Positions 23,956 to 32,368 of a DNA stretch of 64,000 nucleotides are shown here, piece after piece; the first letter of the stretch is position 1; each line of letters starts with the position of its first letter. Location of the stretch: the NCBI GenBank assembly GCA_040882055.1, contig JBBECA010000048.1, positions 49,725 to 113,724 of the forward strand. Reading direction: 5' to 3'. Under the pieces are notes generated by a model, which did not search any database, was not told the origin of the DNA, and was given only the letters and a program-made list of their open reading frames with translations. This DNA is from Nitriliruptor sp040882055. GTDB taxonomy: Bacteria > Actinomycetota > Nitriliruptoria > Nitriliruptorales > Nitriliruptoraceae. A program made the position numbers and the translations under genes.

Positions 23956-25560
23956 TCAGCGACCGGCTGCGGGGGGCAGCGGCGCCTCGCCGTGGGCCAC
24001 CCGGCCGTGCACCACGGTCAGCGCACAGCGTGCGCCACGCGGATCGTCCGCCGCGTACGGGTCCCCCTCGAACGCCGCGAGGTCGGCCCGCATGCCGGCG
24101 CGGACGACGCCCGCGTACCGGTCCTGACGCGCGGCGTGCCGCCCGCCGAGGGTCGACATCGAGACCGCCTCGAGCCGGCTCACCTGGTGACGGGGCGAGC
24201 GCCGGTGCTCAGCGGCGTACACCGTGGCCCACGGGTCCATCGGCGCGACGTTCGCGTCCGAGCCGAAGGCGAGGCCGATACCCCGGTCCGCCAGCGCGCG
24301 GTAGGGGTTGGTCGTGGCGGCCCGTGCGGCTCCGAGCCGCGTCTCGTACATGCCCCCCTCGTCCCCCCACCGTGCCTCGAAGGCGGGCTGCGCCGACACC
24401 ACGAGCCCGAGCTCGCTGATGTCGTCGAGGAGCTCGGTCGGCAGCAGCTCCGCGTGCTCGAGACGGTGTCGGCGGCGCGCGATGGCGTCCCCGAGGTGCT
24501 CGGGCAACGCCGCCTCGGCCGCGCGCAGGCAGCGGACCGCCTGGCGGACCGCCTCGTCACCGATGGCGTGGACGCCGACCTGCAGGCCGAGCATGGTGGC
24601 CTCGAGGAACCAGTCGGTCAGGCTCTCGTCGGAGAGCTCGAGTTCACCGCGGTGGTCCGGTCGGTCCGCGTACGGGGCACCGAGCGCCGCGGTGTGGCTG
24701 CCGAACGAGCCGTCCAGGAACAGGTCGCCGCCGGCCTGTCGGAGCTCGAGTCCGACCGGTACCGACAGGTCGAGGTCACCCCAGTAGGGCACGACCTCGA
24801 TCGGCCACCGGCCCGTCACCCACGCGTCGAAGTCCTCGCGACCCATGAGGTCGGGGCCACCCATCTCGTGCACGGAGGCGATCCCGACGGAGGCGGCTCG
24901 GTCCGCTGCGGCCACGCGTGCCGCCTGGAGCTCGTCGGGGTCCATGGCACCGATGATCCAACGCCGGACGATGTGGTTGGCCTCACGCTTCAGCAGGCCG
25001 GTGGGGCGGCCCTCCGCGTCACGCTCGACACCGTTGGCCCGGGCGAGCGGCGCGGCGGAGAGCGTGTCGCGGTCGATGAGGCTCGCGTGCCCGTCCACGC
25101 GCGAGAGGTACACGCCCCGGCCTGGCGTCACCTCGCTGAGCTGATCGGGGGTCGGGAGGGCGTCGGGGAAGCCGTGCGGGTCGAAGCCGTGCCCCCAGAT
25201 GACGCGGCCGGTGTGCTGCGCGGCGTAGATCTCGACCGCGCGGAGGAGCTCGGCGCCGGAGCGGACGTCGCCGAGGTCGAGGGTGACCTGGCCGAGGCCG
25301 AGCGGGGTGAGGTGGACGTGTGCATCGACGAACGCGGGCCCGATCACGGCGCCGTCGAGGACGTGGCGGTGCTGGTGGGGCGGTGCGTGGTCCGGGTCGT
25401 CGCCCACCCAGACGACCCGGCTGCCGCGGACGAGGACGGCGCGTGCGTCCATCCGGGCGTGACCGAGGGTCACGACCCGATCGGCGATCAGCAGGGTGCC
25501 GCGCGCGGGTTGCCCCGCTCTCGCGTGGCCCGTGGCGCGGGCGGACGGCGCCGAGGTCAC
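23956..25560 (-). CDS. YtcJ-like metal-dependent amidohydrolase
   Basis: Amidohydrolase-3 family TIM-barrel enzyme of 534 aa, cytosolic. Metal and active-site segments are FVDAHVHLTPLGLGQ (HxH), GVHAIGDEAVRQAVRCL, LEHAELLPTELLDDI and FGSDANVAPMDPW. Family members hydrolyse amide or N-acyl bonds of varied substrates and are usually named as putative exoenzyme regulatory or amidohydrolase proteins. The GTG at 25560 overlaps the stop of the dehydrogenase-like gene. It closes a five-gene minus-strand run that starts with the Xaa-Pro peptidase, which suggests amino-acid or peptide catabolism. Confidence 0.85.
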   Translation of the reverse strand: MTSAPSARATGHARAGQPARGTLLIADRVVTLGHARMDARAVLVRGSRVVWVGDDPDHAPPHQHRHVLDGAVIGPAFVDAHVHLTPLGLGQVTLDLGDVRSGAELLRAVEIYAAQHTGRVIWGHGFDPHGFPDALPTPDQLSEVTPGRGVYLSRVDGHASLIDRDTLSAAPLARANGVERDAEGRPTGLLKREANHIVRRWIIGAMDPDELQAARVAAADRAASVGIASVHEMGGPDLMGREDFDAWVTGRWPIEVVPYWGDLDLSVPVGLELRQAGGDLFLDGSFGSHTAALGAPYADRPDHRGELELSDESLTDWFLEATMLGLQVGVHAIGDEAVRQAVRCLRAAEAALPEHLGDAIARRRHRLEHAELLPTELLDDISELGLVVSAQPAFEARWGDEGGMYETRLGAARAATTNPYRALADRGIGLAFGSDANVAPMDPWATVYAAEHRRSPRHQVSRLEAVSMSTLGGRHAARQDRYAGVVRAGMRADLAAFEGDPYAADDPRGARCALTVVHGRVAHGEAPLPPAAGR

Positions 25561-26600
25561 GGCAGCTCCTGATCGTCGACGGCGGGCGGTACGGCGGGAC
25601 GGGGACCACCCTCGGCGTGCCAGCGCAGCATCGCACGCAGCAGAGGTCGGTCGGTGAGCAGGGCGTCGAGGGCGGCGCCGCGGTCCGTGGCGATCCCCCG
25701 GCCGGCGTGGATGGCCACGCGACGTCCGATCGAACGGGCGTGCGCCACGATGGCGCTCGGCGTCCCAGGGGTGGTGCCGGCGAGGACCTGCACCGACGGC
25801 GCGAGGCGCGCCGCGAGCGCTTCGCCGCCACCCGCGACCACCACCAGATCCGGCGGCGGCCCGGACGCGGACAGGTGGTCGGCGCTCTCGACCGGCTCGC
25901 CCGCGGCGAGGACCACCGCGACGTCCGCGCCGACCGCACGCAGCAGCCGGGCGTCGGCGAGGCTCGAGACCACGGCGGTCACGTGCCGTCCCTGCGCGGC
26001 GGCGACCGCGACCGCGACCAGGCCAGCCGGTCGGTCGGTGCCGAGGACCACGAGGCGATGCCCGGGGACCAGGGCCGACGGGAGATCGGCGAGCTGGGTG
26101 AGCAGGGCGGCGGTCGCGACCGCCTCGTCGCCGACCGGGACGGTCACCCCGCGCGGGGGCACGATCGCGTGGCCCTCGAGCGGGACCACGGGGCCCCCGT
26201 CCCACGCGGGCGTGGGTGCGGCGAACAGCGGGAGCGCGGTCGCCGGCCACGCGACCCCGACCCGCTCCCCCACCTGCACCTCGGGGGGGTGCGCGGTGCC
26301 CACCGCGCCGACGCGACCGATGACGGTGGCGTCGGCCGCTTCCTCACCGAGGCCGCCGCGCTCGGCCACCGATTCCACGAGCGCCCCGGCGAGCCGGACC
26401 GGGTCGGTCCCGAGACGCTCGGTCCAGGCGCGGTGCGAGGCCGCACCGAGCACGACCGCCTCGAGTTCGAGGCGGGCCTCGCCGTCCCAGAGCTCGGCGA
26501 GCGCGTCGAGCCGTGCCGCGTCGAGCGGGACACCTCCCGGCGGTTCGAGCACCCGGTGCTCGCCACCCGCGCGGCCGACGGTCGGGCTCGGTTCGTTCAC
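25557..26600 (-). CDS. L-erythro-3,5-diaminohexanoate dehydrogenase-like protein
   Basis: Protein of 347 aa. The N-terminal pattern HRVLEPPGGVPLDAARLDAL with WDGEARLELEAVVLGAASHR and IGRVGAVG resembles 3,5-diaminohexanoate dehydrogenase (Kdd) of lysine degradation, as does a later NAD-binding Rossmann region (GHRLVVLGTDRPAGLVAVAV). Some family-conserved residues appear changed: the usual RGKMHNPVTGSGG-type stretch is replaced by RGGLGEEAADATV. The substrate may therefore differ. None of the other lysine-pathway genes (kamA, kamD/E, kce, kal) is here. A generic medium-chain dehydrogenase/reductase-like protein is the alternative. Confidence 0.6.
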   Translation of the reverse strand: MNEPSPTVGRAGGEHRVLEPPGGVPLDAARLDALAELWDGEARLELEAVVLGAASHRAWTERLGTDPVRLAGALVESVAERGGLGEEAADATVIGRVGAVGTAHPPEVQVGERVGVAWPATALPLFAAPTPAWDGGPVVPLEGHAIVPPRGVTVPVGDEAVATAALLTQLADLPSALVPGHRLVVLGTDRPAGLVAVAVAAAQGRHVTAVVSSLADARLLRAVGADVAVVLAAGEPVESADHLSASGPPPDLVVVAGGGEALAARLAPSVQVLAGTTPGTPSAIVAHARSIGRRVAIHAGRGIATDRGAALDALLTDRPLLRAMLRWHAEGGPRPAVPPAVDDQELP

Positions 26601-26932
26601 CCGGTACCCGCCGCGCCGGCGGCCAGCACCAGGGACACGGGCGCGAGCAGCAGGAGTCCGAGCCCGACGCCGATCGCTCGCCGCGGCACCGGACGCGCGC
26701 GTAGCTCGCCGCGCACCGCCTCGATCAGTGCGGTGATCCCCGCGATCGCGGCGGTGAGCGCGGCGCCGAGGAAGGCTGCCGCCAGGCTGCCACCACCGTC
26801 GGCGCCGAACGCGCCGACGGTGACCGCGCCGAGGATCGACACGGCCCCGCCGGTGAGGAGGACGAGCCGCGTCGGGCGGCCCAGGGTCGCGCCATCCCTG
26901 CCGCGGGCCGGACCGTCCGCCGCCCGGGTCAC
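26597..26932 (-). CDS. Small integral membrane protein, 111 aa
   Basis: No family recognised. Three hydrophobic segments are visible (LVLLTGGAVSILGAVTVGAF, LAAAFLGAALTAAIAGITAL and IGVGLGLLLLAPVSLVLAAG), separated by an arginine-rich loop. The GTG at 26932 overlaps the GNAT stop and its stop overlaps the next gene, both by 4 nt, so it is embedded in a coupled operon. This strongly suggests it is translated. Confidence 0.6.
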   Translation of the reverse strand: MTRAADGPARGRDGATLGRPTRLVLLTGGAVSILGAVTVGAFGADGGGSLAAAFLGAALTAAIAGITALIEAVRGELRARPVPRRAIGVGLGLLLLAPVSLVLAAGAAGTG

Positions 26933-27387
26933 CAGTCGCTCGATGACCGCGTGGCGGCTTCTCCCGGCGTCAGCGACATCAGCACCCGCCGCGGGACGTA
27001 CCCGAGCGACTCGAGGAACGCCTGGCCGTCGTGGTTGTCGGCCGCCACCGAGATCTCCACGACCGGGACCCGCGTCGTCTCGGCCCAGGTCTGGATGGCG
27101 GTGAGCAGCGCCTCCCCGACGCCTCGGCGCCGGGCGTGCGACCGGGTGAACACGGGTCCGATCTGGCACCCGATGGGCCGCATGGTGCCGGCCGCGTACC
27201 CCACCTCCTCGCCGGCCACGTCCCGCGCCAGCCAGTAGATGCCCCCCTGTGGCAACGGCACGTCGCTCGGTCGGCCGTCCTCGGCGATCGCCGCCTGCTC
27301 GCGCCGGTACTCCTCGGCGAGCTCCCGGATCTCCTCGATGCGAGCACGCCGGGCGACGATCCGCTCCCGGTCGTCGGACTGGCTCAT
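26929..27387 (-). CDS. GNAT-family N-acetyltransferase
   Basis: Acetyl-CoA-dependent transferase fold of 152 aa. The acetyl-CoA binding motif is GPVFTRSHARRRGVGEALL (R-x-x-G-x-G/A type), followed by VEISVAADNHDGQAFLESLGY, the typical motif B ending. The ATG at 27387 has GAGGAG upstream. The target (small amine, peptide or protein) cannot be told. It follows the Xaa-Pro peptidase in the same operon. Confidence 0.85.
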   Translation of the reverse strand: MSQSDDRERIVARRARIEEIRELAEEYRREQAAIAEDGRPSDVPLPQGGIYWLARDVAGEEVGYAAGTMRPIGCQIGPVFTRSHARRRGVGEALLTAIQTWAETTRVPVVEISVAADNHDGQAFLESLGYVPRRVLMSLTPGEAATRSSSDW

Positions 27388-27420
27388 CGGTGAACTCCTC
27401 GCTGCTGGCCCGGGAGGACG

Positions 27421-28527
27421 TCAGACGGTGATGACCTCGCGCGGACGGTGGTTGACCCGTTCGACGCCGTCGTCGGTCACGATCACGATGTCCTCGATAC
27501 GCGAGCCGTACCGCCCCGGGACGTAGATGCCCGGCTCGATCGAGAAGGCCATGCCGGTGGCCACCGGTTCGGTGTTCCCCGCCACGATCCAGGGCTCCTC
27601 GTGCTCCTCGACCCCGATGCCGTGGCCGGTGCGGTGGATGAAGCGGTCCCCGAACCCCGCATCGGTGATGTGGTCCCGGGCGGCCGCGTCGATGGCTTCG
27701 GGCGTGACGCCGGGCCGCACAGCCTCGACGGCGAGGTCCTGGGCCCGCTCGAGCACGGCGTGCAGTTCGGCGTACCCCGCCGGGAGGTGGCCGATCGCGT
27801 AGTCGCGGGTGCTGTCGGAGCAGTAGCCGGCTCGTGTGCCGCCGATGTCCACCACGACGGCGTCGCCGACCTCGAGGACCCGGTCCCCGACCTCGTGGTG
27901 AGGCGAGGCACCGTTCGGACCCGAGGCGACGATGACGAAGTTCACCTCGTCGTGGTCGTCGAGGATCCGCTCGGCGATGTCGCGGCCCACCTCGGCTTCG
28001 GTCCGACCGGGGCGCAGCAGCTGCGGGACGACCGCGTGGACGGCGTCGATGGCCGCGCCGACGTCGCGGAGCGCCTGGATCTCGTCCGGGCTCTTGATCA
28101 GGCGTAGCTCGCGGGTGACGGTCGAACCGGGGACCCACCGTGCGCCCGTCACGGCCTGTTGGAGGGCCAGGGTGAACGTGGTCCAGAGGCGGTCCTGGAG
28201 GGCGAAGGTGCCGCCGAGATCGGTCCCGGCCGCCCGCAGCCGGTCGAGGACCCGCGCGATGGGGTCCTCCGTCTCCGCCCACGGGACCAGCTCGACGTGC
28301 TCGGCAGCGCCGCTGTCAACCGCGCGGGCCTCCTCGAGCTCGGGGACCACCAGCGAGGCGGGTCCGTCGACCGGCACCACGAGCAGGGTGAGCCGCTCGA
28401 GAGGTAGGGCGTGGTAGCCGACCAGGTACCGCAGGTCGGCGGACGGTCCGACCATCAGCGCGTCGACCCCGCGGGCCCGCATCGCGGCGCGCAGGCGGGT
28501 GAGTCGGTCCTCGGTCGGTGCAGGCAC
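27421..28527 (-). CDS. M24-family Xaa-Pro aminopeptidase/dipeptidase
   Basis: Pita-bread metallopeptidase of 368 aa that would release N-terminal residues before proline or split X-Pro dipeptides. Metal ligands are visible: Asp in VVVDIGGTRAGYCSDSTRDY, His in HRTGHGIGVEEHEEP, Glu in FSIEPGIYVPGRYG and Glu in SRIEDIVIVTDDG. An N-terminal creatinase-like domain (residues 1-125) precedes it. GTG 28527 is favoured because GGGAG lies 5 nt upstream, although the frame is open to 28563. It is the first gene of the minus-strand operon and diverges from glpD across 86 bp. Confidence 0.9.
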   Translation of the reverse strand: MPAPTEDRLTRLRAAMRARGVDALMVGPSADLRYLVGYHALPLERLTLLVVPVDGPASLVVPELEEARAVDSGAAEHVELVPWAETEDPIARVLDRLRAAGTDLGGTFALQDRLWTTFTLALQQAVTGARWVPGSTVTRELRLIKSPDEIQALRDVGAAIDAVHAVVPQLLRPGRTEAEVGRDIAERILDDHDEVNFVIVASGPNGASPHHEVGDRVLEVGDAVVVDIGGTRAGYCSDSTRDYAIGHLPAGYAELHAVLERAQDLAVEAVRPGVTPEAIDAAARDHITDAGFGDRFIHRTGHGIGVEEHEEPWIVAGNTEPVATGMAFSIEPGIYVPGRYGSRIEDIVIVTDDGVERVNHRPREVITV

Positions 28528-28561
28528 GCTCGCTCCCGGGACGGTGAGGGTGGCTCGGCGC

Positions 28562-28575
28562 ATCCTACGTAGGCT
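28562..28575. promoter_or_regulatory. Candidate overlapping divergent -10 elements
   Basis: The 10-bp palindrome CCTACGTAGG (28564-28573) contains TAGGAT reading toward the Xaa-Pro peptidase (35 nt from its start) and TAGGCT reading toward glpD (38 nt from its start). No TTGACA-like -35 is evident for either. If both are used, the two genes would compete for polymerase. Confidence 0.35.
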
Positions 28576-28613
28576 CGCCGCTCACGCCCGCGTCCGTCGA
28601 ACGAGGTCCGCCC

Positions 28614-30272
28614 GTGCCCGTCCCTCCACGCGCCGCACTCGGCCGCGACGACCAGCTCGACCGACTGCCCGCGAGCGTCGACGTGCTGATCATCGGCGGG
28701 GGCATCACGGGCGTCGGGGTGGCCCTCGACGCGGCATCGCGCGATGCCACCGTCGCCCTCGTCGAGCGTGACGACCTCGCCTCCGGGACCTCGTCGCGGT
28801 CCTCGCGCCTGGTCCACGGTGGGGCTCGTTACCTGGCGACCGGCGACGTGGCGATGGTGGCCGAGGGGGTCCGCGAGCGGGACCGGCTGCGTCGGATGGC
28901 GCCCCACCTCGTGCTCCCGCTGCCCTTCGTGATCCCCAGCGACTCGGTGGCGGACCTCGCCCTGCTCCGTGCCGGGATGACCATCTACGACGCCCTCGCC
29001 GCCGGGCGCGGTGTCGCCACGCACCGCCGGCTGGACGCGGCGGAGGTCCTGGCCGCCGCTCCCGGGCTCGCGACCGGGTTCCGGCGCGGTGGGGTCCGGT
29101 ACTGGGACTGCCGGACCGACGACGCCCGGCTCACCCTCGAGGTCGCGCGCGCTGCCGCCGCCGAGGGGGCCGTCCTCGCCACCCACACCGAGGTCACCGA
29201 GCTACGCCGGGCCGGTGGTCGCGTCGTCGGTGCCGAGCTGCGCGACCGCATCGACGGCTCGGTCCGGTCCATCGCGGCACGGTGGACGGTGTCGGCGAGC
29301 GGGGTGTGGGCAGGTGACGTCCGCCGGCTGGAGGACCCGCACGACCTCGACCTCGAGGTGCTCCCCGCCCGCGGCGTCCACCTGGTCTTCGCGCGCAGCG
29401 AGCTCCCCGTGAACAGCGCGATCGTGCTGCCATCGGTGAGCGGTGACGACCGGCGCCTGTTCGCGATCCCCTGGGGCGAGCAGGTCTACGTCGGGACCAC
29501 CGACGACCTCCACGACGTGGACCTCGACCATCCGTCCGTGGTACCGACCGACGCCGCCTACGTGCTCGCGGCGACCAACGCCGCGTTCGGGACGGCGCTG
29601 ACCGCCGAGGACGCCGTCGGGGCGTGGGCAGGGTTGCGCCCCCTGCTCGCGGCGACCGGGGGCGCGGCCACCGCCGATCTGTCGCGACGCCACACGATCG
29701 TCGAGGGTCCCGACGGCCTGGTGACGATCACCGGCGGCAAGCTGACGACGTTCCGCCGCATGGCCGCCGACGTGGTCGACCGGTTGGCGGCGCGCGAGGG
29801 GTGGCCGGCGCGGTCGACGACGGCCCGCACGATGCTCGGCTCGAGCGGGCCGGTCGGCGAGGGCCGGGCGCACCTGCGCGCGGCGGCCTCCCGCGATCCG
29901 CGCACGCGCGCCGTCCCCAGGGTGTGGCTCGACGGGTTGCACCACCGCCACGGCGACCGCGCCGCCGAGGTGCTGGCCGCCTGCGCCGACCGTGGCGAGC
30001 TCGAGCCGCTGGTCTCCGGCCTGCCGTACCTACGCGGCGAGGTGCGCTGGGCGGCACGGCACGAGCTCGTCGGACGGCTCGATGACCTGCTCCAACGACG
30101 CCTGCGCGTGTCGACGCGCCACCGCGCGGCGGGTGGCGCCGAACCGATCGGCTGGGCCGCCGACGTGCTCGCCGACGAGCTCGGCTGGGCCCCGGAACGG
30201 CGCGAGCAGGAGGTCGCCCGGTACCTCGACGCGGTGCGTCACGAGCGTGGCCCGGTGCCACTCACGACCTGA
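28614..30272 (+). CDS. glpD: FAD-dependent glycerol-3-phosphate dehydrogenase
   Basis: Oxidises sn-glycerol-3-phosphate to DHAP, feeding electrons to the quinone pool at the membrane. The 552-aa protein has the FAD motif VDVLIIGGGITGVGVALDAA, LASGTSSRSSRLVHGGARYL, the GlpD-type FAIPWGEQVYVGTTD and the ITGGKLTTFRRMA segment, plus the C-terminal helical domain. The GTG start at 28614 follows directly on the divergent promoter region. It converges on a lipid kinase, Fe-S protein and AGPS-like flavoprotein cluster. A similar grouping (glpD, FAD-binding oxidoreductase, diacylglycerol-type kinase) occurs in M. tuberculosis. Confidence 0.93.
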   Translation: MPVPPRAALGRDDQLDRLPASVDVLIIGGGITGVGVALDAASRDATVALVERDDLASGTSSRSSRLVHGGARYLATGDVAMVAEGVRERDRLRRMAPHLVLPLPFVIPSDSVADLALLRAGMTIYDALAAGRGVATHRRLDAAEVLAAAPGLATGFRRGGVRYWDCRTDDARLTLEVARAAAAEGAVLATHTEVTELRRAGGRVVGAELRDRIDGSVRSIAARWTVSASGVWAGDVRRLEDPHDLDLEVLPARGVHLVFARSELPVNSAIVLPSVSGDDRRLFAIPWGEQVYVGTTDDLHDVDLDHPSVVPTDAAYVLAATNAAFGTALTAEDAVGAWAGLRPLLAATGGAATADLSRRHTIVEGPDGLVTITGGKLTTFRRMAADVVDRLAAREGWPARSTTARTMLGSSGPVGEGRAHLRAAASRDPRTRAVPRVWLDGLHHRHGDRAAEVLAACADRGELEPLVSGLPYLRGEVRWAARHELVGRLDDLLQRRLRVSTRHRAAGGAEPIGWAADVLADELGWAPERREQEVARYLDAVRHERGPVPLTT

Positions 30273-30323
30273 GCGCCGGCCGCGAGGACCGTCCCCATCG
30301 AAGGGGGCACACGCGGCGGAGGG

Positions 30324-31262
30324 TCACAGCTTGATGCGCAGCGCCCCCGGCAGGAGGTCGAAGGTCGCCGGGGTCGTTCCGAGCACCTCGCCGTCGGCCT
30401 CGACCACCAACGGTGGACCATCCACCGCGACGGTGGTGCTGTTCCACTCGCGCACGTCGGCGCGGGAGGTGTGGGTGCCGTGGCGGAGCGACGGCCCCGC
30501 GCGCAGCACGTCCACCGGCGTGCCGGTCCACGCCTGGACGTTGAACCGTCCGTCCCAGGGCAACGCGCGCGGGGCGACGTTCATCCCCCCGCCGAAGAAC
30601 TGGCCGTTGGCCACGACGACGTTGCTGAGCGGCTCGGTCCGGGCGGAGCTGTCCAGGGTGATCGTGGTCTCCACCAACCGGAACCGGGCGATGGCCGCCA
30701 CCGTCGCCACCGCGTACCGGCTCTGACCGAGCCGCCGCGGGAGACGGCTCGCGAGTCGGACCACCGTGCCGCCGTACCCGGCCTCGGCGATGTTGGCGAA
30801 CAGCACCGTCCGCGGGCGACCGTCGGGTCCCGTCAGTCGCACCCGCCCGACGTCGAAGGCGTTGACGGTGTCGCCGAGCAGGTGGCGGACCGCGCGTCCC
30901 GGACGCCGGTCGAAGCCGAAGGTGCGCGCGAGGTCACCACCGCTGCCGCCGGGGAGGATGCCGAGGACGGTGTCGGGCGCGTGCGGGGTCCCCGACTCCG
31001 CATCGACCAGACCGTTGACGACCTCGTGGATGGTGCCGTCCCCACCGACGGCGACGACGAAGCGGCGCCCCGCCCTGACCGCCTCGCGGGCGATCATCGA
31101 CGCGTCCCCGGCGGCCGTGGTCTCGGCCACGTCGTGGTCGACCCCGAGGGCGTGGAGCTCCGCGGAGGCCGCGCGGAGCACCGAGCCCCGGTCGTTGCCC
31201 GCGTTGGGGTTGGCGATCAACAGCGGCGGGCCGTAGGGAGCGGTCGCGGGGACCTCGGTCAC
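30324..31262 (-). CDS. Diacylglycerol-kinase-family lipid kinase
   Basis: ATP-dependent lipid kinase of 312 aa with the DAGK catalytic domain: LLIANPNAGN at the N-terminus, VVAVGGDGTIHEVVNGLVD (GGDGT ATP loop) and GILPGGSGGDLARTF. It probably phosphorylates diacylglycerol or a related lipid, recycling it to phosphatidic acid. The M. tuberculosis homologue in a comparable cluster influences phosphatidylinositol mannoside synthesis. The GTG at 31262 overlaps the Fe-S gene stop by 4 nt. It is the third gene of the unit flavoprotein, Fe-S protein, kinase. Confidence 0.88.
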   Translation of the reverse strand: MTEVPATAPYGPPLLIANPNAGNDRGSVLRAASAELHALGVDHDVAETTAAGDASMIAREAVRAGRRFVVAVGGDGTIHEVVNGLVDAESGTPHAPDTVLGILPGGSGGDLARTFGFDRRPGRAVRHLLGDTVNAFDVGRVRLTGPDGRPRTVLFANIAEAGYGGTVVRLASRLPRRLGQSRYAVATVAAIARFRLVETTITLDSSARTEPLSNVVVANGQFFGGGMNVAPRALPWDGRFNVQAWTGTPVDVLRAGPSLRHGTHTSRADVREWNSTTVAVDGPPLVVEADGEVLGTTPATFDLLPGALRIKL

Positions 31263-32368
31263 GGGGACCTCCGTTCGGGGTCAGACGGCGAGGACGGGGA
31301 TCCCGCGAGGTGGGTCACGAGCGCGGAGGCGAGGTCGGTGACGTCGGCGCCCCGGGCGCGGAGCCGCTCAGCGGCCCTCGCGCAGCCCGTCACGACCGGG
31401 CCGGCGCCGAGCTCGCGGACGCGGGCGTCGGCGGTCGCATCGGCCGCGTCGGGGTCGAGCTGGTCCATGCCCATGCCGGCACCGCTGCAGGCGGTGTGCC
31501 GAGCGTGGTGCTCGGGCTCGACGAGGCTCGCGCCCGCCGCGGTGAGCAGGCGACGGGGCGCGTCGGTGACACCCTCGCCACGCGCGAGGACGCAGGGGTC
31601 GTGCCAGGTCACGGACCGCTCGTCGCCGGCCGTGAAGGTGAGGCGGCCATCAGCCACGGCGGTACCGAGGTGGGTGGCGAGATCGGTGGTCTCGATGCCC
31701 GCAGCTCGGAGGGAGCCCAGGCAGTGCGGGTCGTTGGCGACCACGGTCTCCGCGGTGGCGGGGACGAGGTCGGCGACCCGGGTGCGGGCCCGGTCCGCGG
31801 CGTCGCGGGCACCGAGATCGTCGAGGAGGGCGCCACAGCATCCCTCGGGCACGCGCACCGCGACCCGCTCCCCCGCCGCGCGGAGCAACGCGACCGCAGC
31901 GTGCAGGGACGCGCTGTCGTCGCGGCAGCCCGCCACGATGACGGTGCCGGCCTCGTCCTCGGAGGCTGGTAGCTCCGGGAGGTCGGTGCCGGTGGGGGCC
32001 CGGCCGGCGTCGACGGCGGCCACCGCGTCGGCCACGAGCACGGGCGCCGCTCCGGCATCGACGAGGGCGGCCCGACCGGCGCGGACCTGGGCGGGCACGT
32101 CCTGGTCGAAGGCGCACGGCACCTGACAGGCGAGGCACCCCGAACAGGCGGTCAGGCGTCCCGCCACCGCCGGGACCAGCGGGAGCCGGCCCGCCGCGAG
32201 GTCGCTCACGGTGCGGTGGAAGCTCCACGGCACGGCATCGTCGCGCCCGGTCGCCGACGTCACCGGGCAGGCGAAGCTGCACATCTTCGGGCAGTAGCTG
32301 CCGTGGAGCGCGTCGTCGGCGACGGCGGCGGTGTGCGGCCCGGCCGCGTCGGTCCTCGGTGCGGTCAC
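31259..32368 (-). CDS. (Fe-S)-binding oxidoreductase subunit with CCG-type domain
   Basis: Protein of 369 aa, cytosolic or peripheral. The N-terminus carries GSYCPKMCSFACPV (Cys26, 30, 34) and a ferredoxin-type CSGCLACQVPC (Cys75, 78, 81, 85). The C-terminal part has CCG/HdrD-like motifs (VPEGCCGALL, WHDPCVLARGEG, HTACSGAGMGM), as in GlpC, LutA and heterodisulfide reductase subunits. It is coupled by GTGA overlaps to both the FAD oxidase upstream and the kinase downstream. It probably accepts electrons from that flavoprotein, as GlpC or GlcF do for their partners. The substrate pair is inferred. Confidence 0.8.
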   Translation of the reverse strand: MTAPRTDAAGPHTAAVADDALHGSYCPKMCSFACPVTSATGRDDAVPWSFHRTVSDLAAGRLPLVPAVAGRLTACSGCLACQVPCAFDQDVPAQVRAGRAALVDAGAAPVLVADAVAAVDAGRAPTGTDLPELPASEDEAGTVIVAGCRDDSASLHAAVALLRAAGERVAVRVPEGCCGALLDDLGARDAADRARTRVADLVPATAETVVANDPHCLGSLRAAGIETTDLATHLGTAVADGRLTFTAGDERSVTWHDPCVLARGEGVTDAPRRLLTAAGASLVEPEHHARHTACSGAGMGMDQLDPDAADATADARVRELGAGPVVTGCARAAERLRARGADVTDLASALVTHLAGSPSSPSDPERRSP

